Positions 49,905 through 58,649 of a stretch of 64,000 nt of DNA are shown one piece after another (the stretch's first letter is position 1; every line of letters starts with the position of its first letter). The notes under the pieces are model-generated. The model did not search any database. It worked only from the letters and a program-made list of their open reading frames with translations, and was not told where the DNA came from. The stretch spans positions 1 to 64,000 of the forward strand of contig JAGKWU010000012.1 in the NCBI GenBank assembly GCA_021151695.1. Reading direction: 5' to 3'. The translations under genes were made by a program, and so were the position numbers. The stretch comes from Cellvibrionaceae bacterium. GTDB taxonomy: Bacteria; Pseudomonadota; Gammaproteobacteria; Pseudomonadales; Cellvibrionaceae.

Positions 49905-52778
49905 ATGTCCGATCTCGACAATAATAATGAAGGCGTGGACCGCAAACAGCTCAATAAAATCAAGCAGCGTTTTTTAGCGCTTAATGCACTTCGCCTTGAG
50001 CGAACCCTGAGCGTACTCTCCGACAGGCAACAACAATTTTTGCAATTGTTGCCGCTGCTGTTTCACGTCAACCATCCTATGTTGCCCGGTTATGTGAGTC
50101 ACCAAACACCGGCGGGTATTCCCGGCTATACGCCGAGTAAAGACGATATGCGACTTGCGCGCAGTGTTGCACGCAGTTTCAATTATCAGCGCGATCTGGT
50201 GGATAAAAGCCTGCATATTGAAGCGTTGTTTTATATGGGCAGCCTCGGCACCATCGCTCAGGCGGATAACAGTGATATAGATGTCTGGGTATGTCACGCC
50301 GACGATTTGTCACCACAGGCCCTGGCGGAGTTGCAACATAAATGTAATGGTTTGTCGCGCTGGGCGACAGATGTTATCCATATAGAAACTCATTTCTTTT
50401 TAATGAGCGCGCAAAAATTTCGTGCAGGCCAGCAATCCAATCTCACCAGCGAGGCAAGCGGTAGCGCGCAACATTTTTTATTGCTCGATGAATTTTATCG
50501 CACCTCTGTCTGGCTGGCAGGCAAGTTGCCGCTTTGGTGGTTTGTGCCGGCAGAACAGGAGCGCGAATACGACAATTACACGGGCAATTTGTTGGGTAAA
50601 CGCTTTTTACGCGCGGTAGATTTTCTGGATTTTGGCGGCGTGCCGGAATTTCCCCTCAACGAATTTGTTGGCGCCGGTATTTGGCAGCTTTACAAGGGTA
50701 TAGATTCACCGCACAAATCGGTGCTCAAATTATTGTTGTTGGAAGCCTACGCCAACCCACAATTCAATGAGCCACTTTCGCTCACCATGAAGCGCAAGAC
50801 TTATGAATTAACCCATGATAGTGGAAGCGAATGGGCTGATGGCCTGGATGCCTATGTATTGGTGTATGAGCGTTTGCAACATTATCTCCGCGCGCACAAC
50901 CAACTGGCACGCTTGGAGTTGGTGCGGCGCTGCTTTTATTTCAAAGCAGATCGCCGCCTGTCGCGCACCAGTCGCAACGCCACCAAATCCTGGCAGCGAA
51001 TATTGCTGGAAAACCTGGTGCGTGATTGGGGTTGGGATCAATTGCATCTCACCATCCTGGACAACCGCGCCTGGTGGAAATCGCCACACGTATTGGCGGA
51101 GCGAAATTTGCTGGCCAATGAATTGAACCAGAGTTATCGCCTGCTGGTGGATATGAGCAAAAATGCACAGGATGAGGCGGCGATCAGTAGCGCGGAGCTG
51201 CTTATTCTCGGGCGAAAACTCCACGCTGCCTTCGAGCGCAAAGCCGGAAAAATTGATTGGATCAACCCGGGTATTTCGCAGGACTTGAGTGAGCCTGCAT
51301 TGTGTTTTGTACAGAGCCGTGAAGAAGGGGTGCTTGTCTGGCAGATTTACCGCGGCAGCCAGCAAGATTTTTCGCTACGCAACCAGGCCACCGAACCAGT
51401 GCGGCGCGCGCGACATTTTATGGAGCTGTTGCTCTGGTGTTACGGCAATGGTATCTACACCGCTGGTACGCGATTGGATATTGTCAGTGAGGAATTTTTT
51501 CTCAACAGCTCGCAGCGTCAGCAGCTCTGGCAACTCTTGCAGCAGTGGTTGCCGCTGCCGCCGGCTAAAATGCCGCACGATCATTTTATTCATAGCGCAC
51601 AGGCATCGCAGATGCTATTGCTGATCAATATAGGTGTTGAGCCGCAAGCGGATCTGCATAAAAAAGGCATGCAGATGCTGAGTAACCAGCGCGATGCTTT
51701 GGGTTACAGTGGTTTGAAAGAAAATCTGGTGTTAAGTGTGGATCTGGTGCAGCGCAATTCCTGGGGTGAGATTGTCTGCCGTAGTTTTTCGGGCGATGCA
51801 TTGGTGGGAAGTTTATTGCATTATTTGCGCAGCTTGCCGCCGGAGAAAAAAGTTGCGCTGCCAGCGTTGACGATTCGCTGCCTGAGCCTGGGCCAGGGTT
51901 CGTTGATCGAGCAGCGGGTATTGGAGTTGTGGCGTGCGGTTATCGCCTGCTTTTATTCTGGCACGCGTGCACGTACTCCACGCTTTATTTTTGAAATGGC
52001 AGAAGAATATTTTTTGCTGCAAATTGTCCAGCAGCATGCGCAGGTTTTGAAGTTCAAAAGCTACGACAAATTATTGGAAAAGCTTGCCCAGCCGCAATTG
52101 GAGTTTAGTCCGCTGGTGATTGATAGCTATGCGCTACGCGATCGTCCGTTGCGCTTGTTTTGCGAACAAATTAAAAAACCGGGCATCTATTTGTTTTATC
52201 AACTCGAGCAGCAGGCGCAGCTCACGGTGGTAGATCACACAGGGGCCTTCTTCAGTAAAAGTTGTTCGCTGTTTAATGTGCAAACCCTGTTGCGTCCGCT
52301 CTGTCGTTTTATTCGCTCAGCAGTAGAGCGCCAATTGCTGGAACAGGAACATGCGCAAGATTCCCAGGCCTTGGATGCGCTGCAATCCATTCATATTTTT
52401 GAGCTCATGGGAGATGTTCGCCAAAAAAATGCCTGGTTGGAGCCGCGTACTGTAGCCGGCGATATTAACCAGCTGCAATTTATCAATGTGTGTGCGGTAG
52501 CTGAACCCGGGTCGCAGGAGCAATTGAGCTTTACGCTTTATTGCGATGGCCGCGAGTTTTCAGCTCTGGAATATGGTGAGGAATTATTTCCGGCAGTAGC
52601 GCGCTATATCGTCGAGCATCGTCAACAGGGCGAGACTTATCCTTGTTACATTACGGATCTGGATCTTTCACTTTGCCGCGATTTGATTGCACCCCAGACG
52701 GGAGTACAACTGATTCACTATCTGCACATTAAAAACGAGGTGGAGCAGCGTCTTAATGATGCTTTGACGAAGCTTTAA
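49905..52778 (+). CDS. cyaA: Class I adenylate cyclase
   Basis: 957 residues, slightly longer than E. coli CyaA. The N-terminal catalytic domain shows M-G-S-L-G-T-I-A-Q-A-D-N-S-D-I-D-V-W, the metal/ATP motif of class I cyclases. The long C-terminal part is the regulatory domain that responds to phosphotransferase state in enterics. It makes cAMP for Crp. A bidirectional terminator follows. Confidence 0.93.
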   Translation: MSDLDNNNEGVDRKQLNKIKQRFLALNALRLERTLSVLSDRQQQFLQLLPLLFHVNHPMLPGYVSHQTPAGIPGYTPSKDDMRLARSVARSFNYQRDLVDKSLHIEALFYMGSLGTIAQADNSDIDVWVCHADDLSPQALAELQHKCNGLSRWATDVIHIETHFFLMSAQKFRAGQQSNLTSEASGSAQHFLLLDEFYRTSVWLAGKLPLWWFVPAEQEREYDNYTGNLLGKRFLRAVDFLDFGGVPEFPLNEFVGAGIWQLYKGIDSPHKSVLKLLLLEAYANPQFNEPLSLTMKRKTYELTHDSGSEWADGLDAYVLVYERLQHYLRAHNQLARLELVRRCFYFKADRRLSRTSRNATKSWQRILLENLVRDWGWDQLHLTILDNRAWWKSPHVLAERNLLANELNQSYRLLVDMSKNAQDEAAISSAELLILGRKLHAAFERKAGKIDWINPGISQDLSEPALCFVQSREEGVLVWQIYRGSQQDFSLRNQATEPVRRARHFMELLLWCYGNGIYTAGTRLDIVSEEFFLNSSQRQQLWQLLQQWLPLPPAKMPHDHFIHSAQASQMLLLINIGVEPQADLHKKGMQMLSNQRDALGYSGLKENLVLSVDLVQRNSWGEIVCRSFSGDALVGSLLHYLRSLPPEKKVALPALTIRCLSLGQGSLIEQRVLELWRAVIACFYSGTRARTPRFIFEMAEEYFLLQIVQQHAQVLKFKSYDKLLEKLAQPQLEFSPLVIDSYALRDRPLRLFCEQIKKPGIYLFYQLEQQAQLTVVDHTGAFFSKSCSLFNVQTLLRPLCRFIRSAVERQLLEQEHAQDSQALDALQSIHIFELMGDVRQKNAWLEPRTVAGDINQLQFINVCAVAEPGSQEQLSFTLYCDGREFSALEYGEELFPAVARYIVEHRQQGETYPCYITDLDLSLCRDLIAPQTGVQLIHYLHIKNEVEQRLNDALTKL

Positions 52779-52807
52779 ACATGAGGCTTTAAAAAATAGA
52801 GCGTGCA

Positions 52808-52844
52808 AAAAAAAACGGGGCTTCTGCCCCGTTTTCTTTTTTTT
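52808..52844. terminator. Bidirectional terminator after cyaA
   Basis: AAAACGGGGC-TTCT-GCCCCGTTTT with A-run before and CTTTTTTTT after; ends both cyaA and the convergent PEP-CTERM gene. Confidence 0.93.
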
Positions 52845-52849
52845 GGCGA

Positions 52850-53920
52850 TTAGCGCTTGGCCGGACGGCGACGCAAAAGCGTAATCATCATGGCACCCAG
52901 GAGCATCAGCATCCAGGGCGTTGGCTCTGGCACAGAAAGCGCTGGCGCTGGAACTGTTGGCTCAGTAGTGGGTGGCAGCGGCGTTTCAGGTTCAAACACA
53001 GGTGGAGGCACAGGGTTTGGCTCAGGCTCGCTTACCACTGGATCCGGATTTGGAGGCAGCGGTGTAGGTGCGGGCGTTGGCTCGCTGGGTACAGGATCTG
53101 CTGCGGGAGCTGGCGCAGCTGGAGCCGGGTCTGCAGGTGCAGGCGCAGCAGGTTGTGGGTCAGCTGGCGCAGGCGATGCAGGTGCTGGATCAGTGGGCGC
53201 CGGAGCGGCTGGCTGTGGATCGGCCGGTGCGGGTGTTGCCGGGGCCGGATCTGCCGCAGGCGCAGGGTTGGCCGGTGCCGGTGCTGCAGGTGCTGGATCG
53301 GCGGGAGCTGGTGTTACTGGAGCTGGTGCCGGATCTGCCGCAGGCGCAGGGTTGGCCGGCGCTGGTGCTGCAGGGGCTGGATCGGCAGGAGCAGGTGTTG
53401 CTGGAGCTGGTGCCGGTGTTGGTTCGGTCTTTACCGGCGTACCCATACCCCAGAGCTTGAAATTTGAAAGGCCGCCGCCTTTACCATTGGTTTTGAGGTA
53501 GGAAAAAATGCCGGATGCGGAGTCAGGTGTGATCAGCCATTCAAAGTTGTCTACCGCATTTTTTTGGCCACCACCCACGTGCATGGTAATCATGGCACTG
53601 GCGAAGTTATCCCAGAAAAGGTCGCTAATACTCCAGGTGCCAGTAGCGCTGCCACTGCCCCAGCCAGAACCTGTAATGGTAAACCAGCCGTTGCTACTGG
53701 TGCCGCTGGCGGTCAGTTCACCAACCATGCTCCAGCTGTTGCCGGTAATTGTTTGCAGGTCACCGGCTTTAGCGGTTGAGCCCAGGCTTTGCGCAAAGCA
53801 GCTGGTCGCGTTGCTTACAGTGGCGGTGCGGTAAGAGTCGTTACAGGTAATTGTGCCGGCTTGGGTGTAAACCGCTGCCAGAAAACCGGCGGCAATCAAC
53901 GAAGTTTTAAGGGATTTCAA
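52850..53920 (-). CDS. PEP-CTERM surface protein with Pro/Ala repeat region
   Basis: 356 residues from a TTG start at 53920 with GGAG 8 bp upstream; this gives a clean signal peptide (KSLKTSLIAAGFLAAVYTQA). The longer frame from 53968 (also TTG) has no ribosome site. The N-terminal domain (about 22-165) has two Cys and many Gly/Ser/Trp strands. Residues about 170-320 are proline/alanine-rich near-repeats (P-A-D-P-A-P-A-A-P-A-P-A type). The end is a PEP-CTERM signal: V-P-E-P-T-P-W, a hydrophobic helix, then R-R-R-P-A-K-R. Such proteins are sorted by exosortase to the surface or matrix; no exosortase lies in this window. Confidence 0.85.
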   Translation of the reverse strand: MKSLKTSLIAAGFLAAVYTQAGTITCNDSYRTATVSNATSCFAQSLGSTAKAGDLQTITGNSWSMVGELTASGTSSNGWFTITGSGWGSGSATGTWSISDLFWDNFASAMITMHVGGGQKNAVDNFEWLITPDSASGIFSYLKTNGKGGGLSNFKLWGMGTPVKTEPTPAPAPATPAPADPAPAAPAPANPAPAADPAPAPVTPAPADPAPAAPAPANPAPAADPAPATPAPADPQPAAPAPTDPAPASPAPADPQPAAPAPADPAPAAPAPAADPVPSEPTPAPTPLPPNPDPVVSEPEPNPVPPPVFEPETPLPPTTEPTVPAPALSVPEPTPWMLMLLGAMMITLLRRRPAKR

Positions 53921-54396
53921 AAAAGGGCTCCATGGCGATGATCGCCAAAAATGTGATGCAGTACTCAAATTATGGCACAGGATTGAGATAACAAAAATAA
54001 ATAAAAACTATTGTGGTTATCAAGTAATCAGCTTTTGGTTATTGAATCGCAATGGCGATATTGTGGGAATTTATGGTATACAAGTGTGCAGAATCTACCG
54101 CTAAGGGGGTAGGGTGACGCGTTTATCCGGATTCTTTGGGTTTCAAATGACAGCGCTGTCATTATTGCGTCACAACCACTACCTAAGTTGGTTACCCTGA
54201 ACGAACAAGTCGATGAAAGGAAAGGCTACCTGACTCGTGAGGGGGTCTGATTAAGCGGCTTGCTGCATTAAGAAGGATTATGGAGCAGTACCCTGATAAA
54301 GCCTGGCAGACTTTATTGTCGCAACCTTGGCATTGTAGGTTGCACAGGGATGATGGATGACGGCCATCATTAATTAATTCAAATAAGGAGTATGTA
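53921..54396. other. Intergenic region between the PEP-CTERM gene and the four-Cys gene
   Basis: 476 bp between divergent genes, AT-rich, no supported gene. It contains the 18-bp palindrome at 54146-54163, which is about equidistant from both starts (226 and 233 bp). No near-consensus promoter is clear. Confidence 0.6.
54146..54163 (+). promoter_or_regulatory. NagR-type operator palindrome
   Basis: AATGACAGCGCTGTCATT is a perfect 18-bp palindrome. It equals the NagR box AATGACARCGYTGTCATT that I recall for the LacI-family GlcNAc regulator of Xanthomonas. Its core is shared with the palindrome before the chitobiase (9387-9400). It could control either or both divergent secreted-protein genes. 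The regulator lies outside the window. Confidence 0.65.
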
Positions 54397-54978
54397 ATGA
54401 AGTTTCGGTTAATTTTGTCTTGCATTGCTGGTTTGTTGGGTTCGCTGGCTATCTCTGCCCAGGCAGATACCCAATTGGCGCATGTTACTAACAACGTCGT
54501 GGATTCTGGCGCTTGCTCCCTTACCGGAGTGAACGGTGGTCAGGGTTGGGCGTCTTTCAAAATAACCTGCGGGGCTGAGGTTGCTTATGTCACGCACAGT
54601 ATCAGTGGTGGTATCTGTAACACCTCGGTGAGCTCCGGTTATTACATTAGCGGTGGTTGCACCAGCGTTTCGCAGAATAGTTACACGCTGTTTAAATCAG
54701 CTCCTGTTCCGCCCCCACCAACGCCGGTTTGGGTAAAACTGACTGATGTGACCAACACCATGACCAGCTCGAACCCCAGCTGTACCGTGCAGTCCGCGGG
54801 TGGTATGGGTTATGCCAATTATACTTACGTAGGTTATCGCGTTGTCTGTGGCAGTACGGTAATCAGTGTGACACTTACCTATAACAACACCGCTGGTACC
54901 TGTAGCGTAAACAGTGCACCTGCAGGCTTCATGTTTAGTGGAAGCTGTAACTCTTACTCGGTTTACCAACAGCAGTAG
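54397..54978 (+). CDS. Secreted four-cysteine-repeat protein A (two repeats)
   Basis: 193 residues with signal peptide (MKFRLILSCIAGLLGSLAISAQA, then DTQ) and AAGGAG ribosome site. Two repeats of about 75 residues (about 24-101 and 111-193), split by a proline linker (P-V-P-P-P-P-T-P-V). Each has V-T-N/D-x-x-x near the start, then four Cys at similar spacing, ending S/G-x-C-x-S-x-x-x-Y-x-L/V-Y/F. The same unit occurs in two more genes at 56.9 and 57.5 kb. I do not recognise the family. Likely extracellular or periplasmic, disulfide-stabilised. Own terminator at 55031. Confidence 0.8.
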   Translation: MKFRLILSCIAGLLGSLAISAQADTQLAHVTNNVVDSGACSLTGVNGGQGWASFKITCGAEVAYVTHSISGGICNTSVSSGYYISGGCTSVSQNSYTLFKSAPVPPPPTPVWVKLTDVTNTMTSSNPSCTVQSAGGMGYANYTYVGYRVVCGSTVISVTLTYNNTAGTCSVNSAPAGFMFSGSCNSYSVYQQQ

Positions 54979-55030
54979 CTTTCGCTGTACATTAAAAGTC
55001 GTTGTAAATAAAAATCCATTGTGGATTAAA

Positions 55031-55057
55031 AACAGGGCGATTAGTCGCCCTGTTTTT
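55031..55057 (+). terminator. Intrinsic terminator after four-Cys protein A
   Basis: AACAGGGCGA-TTAG-TCGCCCTGTT followed by TTTTT. Confidence 0.93.
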
Positions 55058-55196
55058 TTGATAATTACAAAAAATAAAAAATATTTTTGGTTTGCGGGAA
55101 TAAACCCCGGAGCTCATCCGTTAACAAGGAAACTGGCACAGAAAAGTCTGTTCAGTTTCACAAGACACTTTGTTAACCCACTCCGAGGATCTGATC

Positions 55197-55937
55197 ATGA
55201 TTACTTTTTCCCGTAAAAGCTTGCTGTTTGTATTCACCTGCGCGTTGACCTCTGCCAGCTTTGCTCAAGAGGCAAGCACTGCCGCATCACCAACTACTGT
55301 CAATAGCCAGGTCGCTGCGCAAAATCAATCGACCCTTCAAGGCCAAACCGAGCCAGGTAGTATTAGTTTTTCTGTGCAATCACAACAGGGTGCGCAAAGT
55401 CGTATCGACGTTAGTAAACCTGCTATTGGTAACAGCAATAGTGGAGCTGCCAATGGTCAGGCGAATGACAATTCACAAACCACCACTGCTGCGGCGCCGG
55501 CGCAAACATCTGGTACCGCTCCAGGCAATACACAACTGGGTAATTCGGCGAACGTTTCCCAAGGTGTGAATGCGAGCTTGAATAATGCCGTTGATTTATC
55601 ACAAAAAACCTCATCAGATATTGCCGGCAATATCAAAACCCAAACCGATTTTGCGCAATCAACCGCTAATAATTTGAGTGCCCATACCAAGGCTACTCTC
55701 GCATCGGTTAGTGATAGTCTGCGCGATGCACAGGCATCAACCAGTACTGCAGTGAGTGAAGCGGTTAATAGCAATCTGAACAATACGCTGAGCCTGGCGA
55801 CTAATGCAGTCATCAATCAGGAGGTGTCCAACCAGGTGAACACAGTTGTCTCACAGGAAATTGGCAAAGCGGTGCAGTCATCGATTGATAGCACAGTGAA
55901 AAATTCGGTCACCCAAAATCTGGGTCTGGGTTTGTAA
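55197..55937 (+). CDS. Secreted low-complexity helical protein
   Basis: 246 residues from the ATG at 55197, with signal peptide (start MITFSRKSLLFVFTCALTSA, ending S-F-A before QEA). The first half is disordered, rich in Gln/Ser/Asn/Thr/Ala; from about 115 to the end it is a helical stretch with regular small residues and Val/Leu (L-S-A-H-T-K-A-T-L-A-S-V-S-D-S-L, A-V-N-S-N-L-N-N-T-L-S). No Cys or aromatic core. Similar in style to matrix or fibre-forming proteins, but not recognised. The gene for an outer-membrane barrel follows after 67 bp. Confidence 0.7.
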   Translation: MITFSRKSLLFVFTCALTSASFAQEASTAASPTTVNSQVAAQNQSTLQGQTEPGSISFSVQSQQGAQSRIDVSKPAIGNSNSGAANGQANDNSQTTTAAAPAQTSGTAPGNTQLGNSANVSQGVNASLNNAVDLSQKTSSDIAGNIKTQTDFAQSTANNLSAHTKATLASVSDSLRDAQASTSTAVSEAVNSNLNNTLSLATNAVINQEVSNQVNTVVSQEIGKAVQSSIDSTVKNSVTQNLGLGL

Positions 55938-56004
55938 ATAAAGTTCAGTGTTATGCCAATGGCTGGCGCGTCTGCGCCAGCTCTTTTTCGGTGGGAGACT
56001 TACT

Positions 56005-56910
56005 ATGAATACCAAGACGATTTTTGTACGCAGCCTGATGGCCTTCTCTGTAATGGCAATGGGTGACTATGTACAAGCTGCGGCAGAATTTGAGCTCAGC
56101 ACTGGCATCGAGCAGGACAGTAATCTCCATGTGGTGGAGTTGGATAAAACCTCCAGCGAGAGTGATATAGCGCTGCTGCTCAATGCCAAAGCCAATGGCA
56201 GCTGGAAGCCAACAGAAAAATTGTCGGTAAGCGGTGGCTATAGTTACTCAGCGAAAAAATATCGTGAGCAGGATGAATTCAATCTGGCTATTCATCAGTT
56301 GTCTGCCGATGTGAATTATGAATTTGATCTCGCGACAATGGGTGCCAGCCACTATTACGCCAAGGCGATTCTGGATACCAACGGCTTTCTCGATTTGCAC
56401 CAAACCAGTTTGTATATCGCCAAATTAATTAACAATCAATTTTACCTGCGTGCCGCCGCCAACTGGCAGGATAAAACCTTTGCCGCTTTACCAGGTCGCA
56501 ATGCCGACAACCGTGGCGCCAGTGCCGATGCCTTTGTATTTTTTAATCAGGGAAAAAGTTTTGTCAGCCTGGGTGTAGCGAATGAGCGGGAAAATGCCAA
56601 AGCACATCAATTCGATTACAGCGGCAATAGTGTTAAGGCGCGTGTATCCCATAAGTTTATGATTGGCGATAAAGAGCAAAAAATACAGTTGGGCTATCGA
56701 TATCTACAGCGTGATTACTCAGGCGTTACGCAAGAGATCAATACAGAGCGCTACGATAAAGCGCAGGTGGCAGATGCCAGTTGGGAAGTTTCATTGAGCA
56801 AAAATGTTGTACTGGAAGCCAGAGCTGAAACAGGTAAATACAATTCGAATTTAGCAGCGGCGAACTACAAAGACAATCGTGTTTCTGTGCAGGTGAAGTG
56901 GAACTTTTAA
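56005..56910 (+). CDS. Outer-membrane beta-barrel protein
   Basis: 301 residues from the ATG at 56005 with GGGAGA upstream. Signal peptide ends near V-Q-A-A-A. The rest is alternating strands with aromatic girdles (L-S-V-S-G-G-Y-S-Y-S-A-K-K-Y, S-A-D-V-N-Y-E-F-D-L, L-G-Y-R-Y-L-Q-R-D-Y) and the C-terminus V-Q-V-K-W-N-F, ending in Phe as BAM substrates do. Roughly 12-14 strands. Likely co-transcribed with the upstream helical protein and may export or anchor it; that is inference. Confidence 0.8.
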   Translation: MNTKTIFVRSLMAFSVMAMGDYVQAAAEFELSTGIEQDSNLHVVELDKTSSESDIALLLNAKANGSWKPTEKLSVSGGYSYSAKKYREQDEFNLAIHQLSADVNYEFDLATMGASHYYAKAILDTNGFLDLHQTSLYIAKLINNQFYLRAAANWQDKTFAALPGRNADNRGASADAFVFFNQGKSFVSLGVANERENAKAHQFDYSGNSVKARVSHKFMIGDKEQKIQLGYRYLQRDYSGVTQEINTERYDKAQVADASWEVSLSKNVVLEARAETGKYNSNLAAANYKDNRVSVQVKWNF

Positions 56911-56919
56911 ATTTATTTG

Positions 56920-56947
56920 AAGGCAGGATTTTCATCCTGCCTTTTTT
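56920..56947 (+). terminator. Intrinsic terminator after the barrel gene
   Basis: AAGGCAGGAT-TTTC-ATCCTGCCTT followed by TTTT; lies between the barrel gene and the convergent four-Cys gene B. Confidence 0.92.
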
Positions 56948-56956
56948 AATCAGTTA

Positions 56957-57280
56957 CTAATTTTTGTACAGTTGGTAAGAATTGCATTGTCCCGAGACAC
57001 TGTAAGTTTGTGAGGGGGTGGCTGACATAGTGCAATAGTTGCTAGGAATAGATGTATATTCATACACATATGCGACCTCGGTGCCGCAAGTAACTTTATA
57101 AGTTCTATCGTAGTAACTAGTCGTGGTTGTGCCATAAACAGTAGCAATTGTGCAGCCATTGGTAGCGGTGTTGTTGTTGGTCACGTCCGTAAGTTTTACC
57201 GGGGTCGCTGATGCAGAGCCAGATACAAATGCTCCTGCGAGCAGGGCAATGGAAAGAACTGATTTTAAGTGCTGTTTCAT
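56957..57280 (-). CDS. Secreted four-cysteine-repeat protein B (one repeat)
   Basis: 107 residues: signal peptide (start MKQHLKSVLSIALLAG, ending S-A-S-A), then one copy of the four-Cys unit (P-V-K-L-T-D-V-T-N-N-N-T-A-T-N-G-C ... Y-K-V-T-C ... N-Y-C ... S-G-Q-C-N-S-Y-Q-L-Y-K-N). It is closest to the second repeat of protein C. Ribosome site AAGGAA. A 12-bp palindrome TGTTGGCCAACA lies 36 bp upstream (57317-57328). Confidence 0.8.
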   Translation of the reverse strand: MKQHLKSVLSIALLAGAFVSGSASATPVKLTDVTNNNTATNGCTIATVYGTTTTSYYDRTYKVTCGTEVAYVYEYTSIPSNYCTMSATPSQTYSVSGQCNSYQLYKN

Positions 57281-57410
57281 TTTTGTATTCCTTATATAGA
57301 TTTTAGTTCAAGTGTGTTGGCCAACATCCTGTCATCCTGCTCAGCATATCAAGCTGATAATAAATCAAGCCGGGATCTATTCAGGTACAACTCCGGTTTA
57401 CTCATTCCCG

Positions 57411-57445
57411 AATGAAACGTTACAGCAGATGTTGTTCGTTTCATT
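57411..57445 (-). repeat. Inverted repeat downstream of four-Cys gene C
   Basis: AATGAAACG (57411-57419) and CGTTTCATT (57437-57445), 9-bp perfect arms with a 17-bp gap. It lies between genes B and C on the minus strand and may be a weak terminator of C or an operator for B. Confidence 0.45.
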
Positions 57446-57486
57446 AAATTAAAAAATATCGAGAGTCGCGCTGCTTCTCCATAGTG

Positions 57487-58047
57487 TTATTGCTTATACA
57501 CGGAGTAATAACTGCATGATCCGCTCAAAGAATAAGGAGCACCTGGATTTGACAAGCTGCAATTGCCCGTAGAGTTGGTAGTTTCATTGACATAAATGGT
57601 GTCAGCGGGGCATGTAACTTTATAGGCGACAGTGGTGTAGCCATTGCCACCGGAACCGCCAACGGACATCACTGAGCAACCATTGGTTGCGCTGTTGTTA
57701 TTGGTTACATCGGTAACTTTAACGAGTGTTGGTGGCGGTGCTTTTTTGTATAGGTAGTAAGTGGAGCAATTTCCCGAGGTGTAGAAGTTGGTTGAGTCTG
57801 CCGCACTGACAGCACAGCTGCTGGTGTTATTGACGTTAGTGGCCACTACATTGGTGGTGGTGCCGGGGCAGCTCACTTGAAAAACCACTGAGCCATTGTA
57901 ACCGCCCTGAGCGGTAACACTGCAACCTGGCGTTGAGGATGTGCCCAGGTTATTAACCGTTGCGATGAGTGTATCGGCCGCATTGGCACATATAGCGAAT
58001 GAACCGAGCAAGCCGAAAGCGGCAGACAAAAATAAGCGCTGTTTCAT
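57487..58047 (-). CDS. Secreted four-cysteine-repeat protein C (two repeats)
   Basis: 186 residues from the ATG at 58047, which has AAGGAA upstream; the longer open frame to 58218 would bury the signal peptide (start MKQRLFLSAAFGLLGSF, ending A-N-A before ADT). Two four-Cys units separated by K-K-A-P-P-P; each ends S-G-N/S-C-S-x-Y-Y-x-Y-K. Second unit: V-T-D-V-T-N-N-N-S-A-T-N-G-C, almost identical to the start of protein B, suggesting recent duplication. Confidence 0.8.
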   Translation of the reverse strand: MKQRLFLSAAFGLLGSFAICANAADTLIATVNNLGTSSTPGCSVTAQGGYNGSVVFQVSCPGTTTNVVATNVNNTSSCAVSAADSTNFYTSGNCSTYYLYKKAPPPTLVKVTDVTNNNSATNGCSVMSVGGSGGNGYTTVAYKVTCPADTIYVNETTNSTGNCSLSNPGAPYSLSGSCSYYSVYKQ

Positions 58048-58649
58048 TGTAATTTCCTTAAAATAATTAAGTAAAAGTGCAGCTGTTGTCCTGCGGCCCG
58101 CCACAAAATTATGGAAAATAAATTCAGCCAGATTTATCGGGAACTGCTCCTGATAAAATCTATGTCGAAAAATATACTTGCTGGTGATGGGCTCCAGTAG
58201 CGTCCGATTTGTTGACAACGGATTTACACGCTAGCGGAAATGCAAGTGAAGAGGCTTGCTTATCGAAGAAGTTGTTTTTTCTGTCAGATGCCAAAAAAAA
58301 TTGCTGATAAGAAAATGTAGGGTGAGTTCCAATGACGAGGCGTGCGGGAAAATGGTTCATAGCGTCCTGATATCATTTTTATTTCCAAGCCATTGGTTTT
58401 GTTTTTAAGAATCGGGATCAGAAATTTCTGTCCACTTAATAGGTAACCAATCCTATTGAATTTATGTGACCTGTAGAAGTTTTTGCTCTGTGAGGTGCGA
58501 CACAAAATCCTAGGGTATTGGCACCTGAAGTTGAGTTTAATAAAACTTTACAAAATGGTGTTGTTGCAGGCGCCAACGCGACAGCCCCGCGATGAATAAA
58601 ACAGATAAGAATAAAAAAAGATAAAAAGAAAAAACGCAGAATAAAAAGA
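58048..58649. other. Gene-poor, AT-rich gap of 600 bp
   Basis: No supported gene on either strand. The half next to the subtilase (58570-58649) is very A-rich. A minus-strand open frame (58436-58702) overlaps the protease end and has no good start. No strong terminator or operator was recognised. Confidence 0.5.

Noticed and set aside
53095..53430. Tandem DNA repeats considered as a CRISPR array
   Set aside because: The repeats are imperfect multiples of three with no unique spacers and encode the Pro/Ala stalk.
52857..53501. 214-codon plus-strand Gly/Ala/Ser-rich frame
   Set aside because: It is the complement of the Pro/Ala repeat of the PEP-CTERM gene; the repeats make all frames open.
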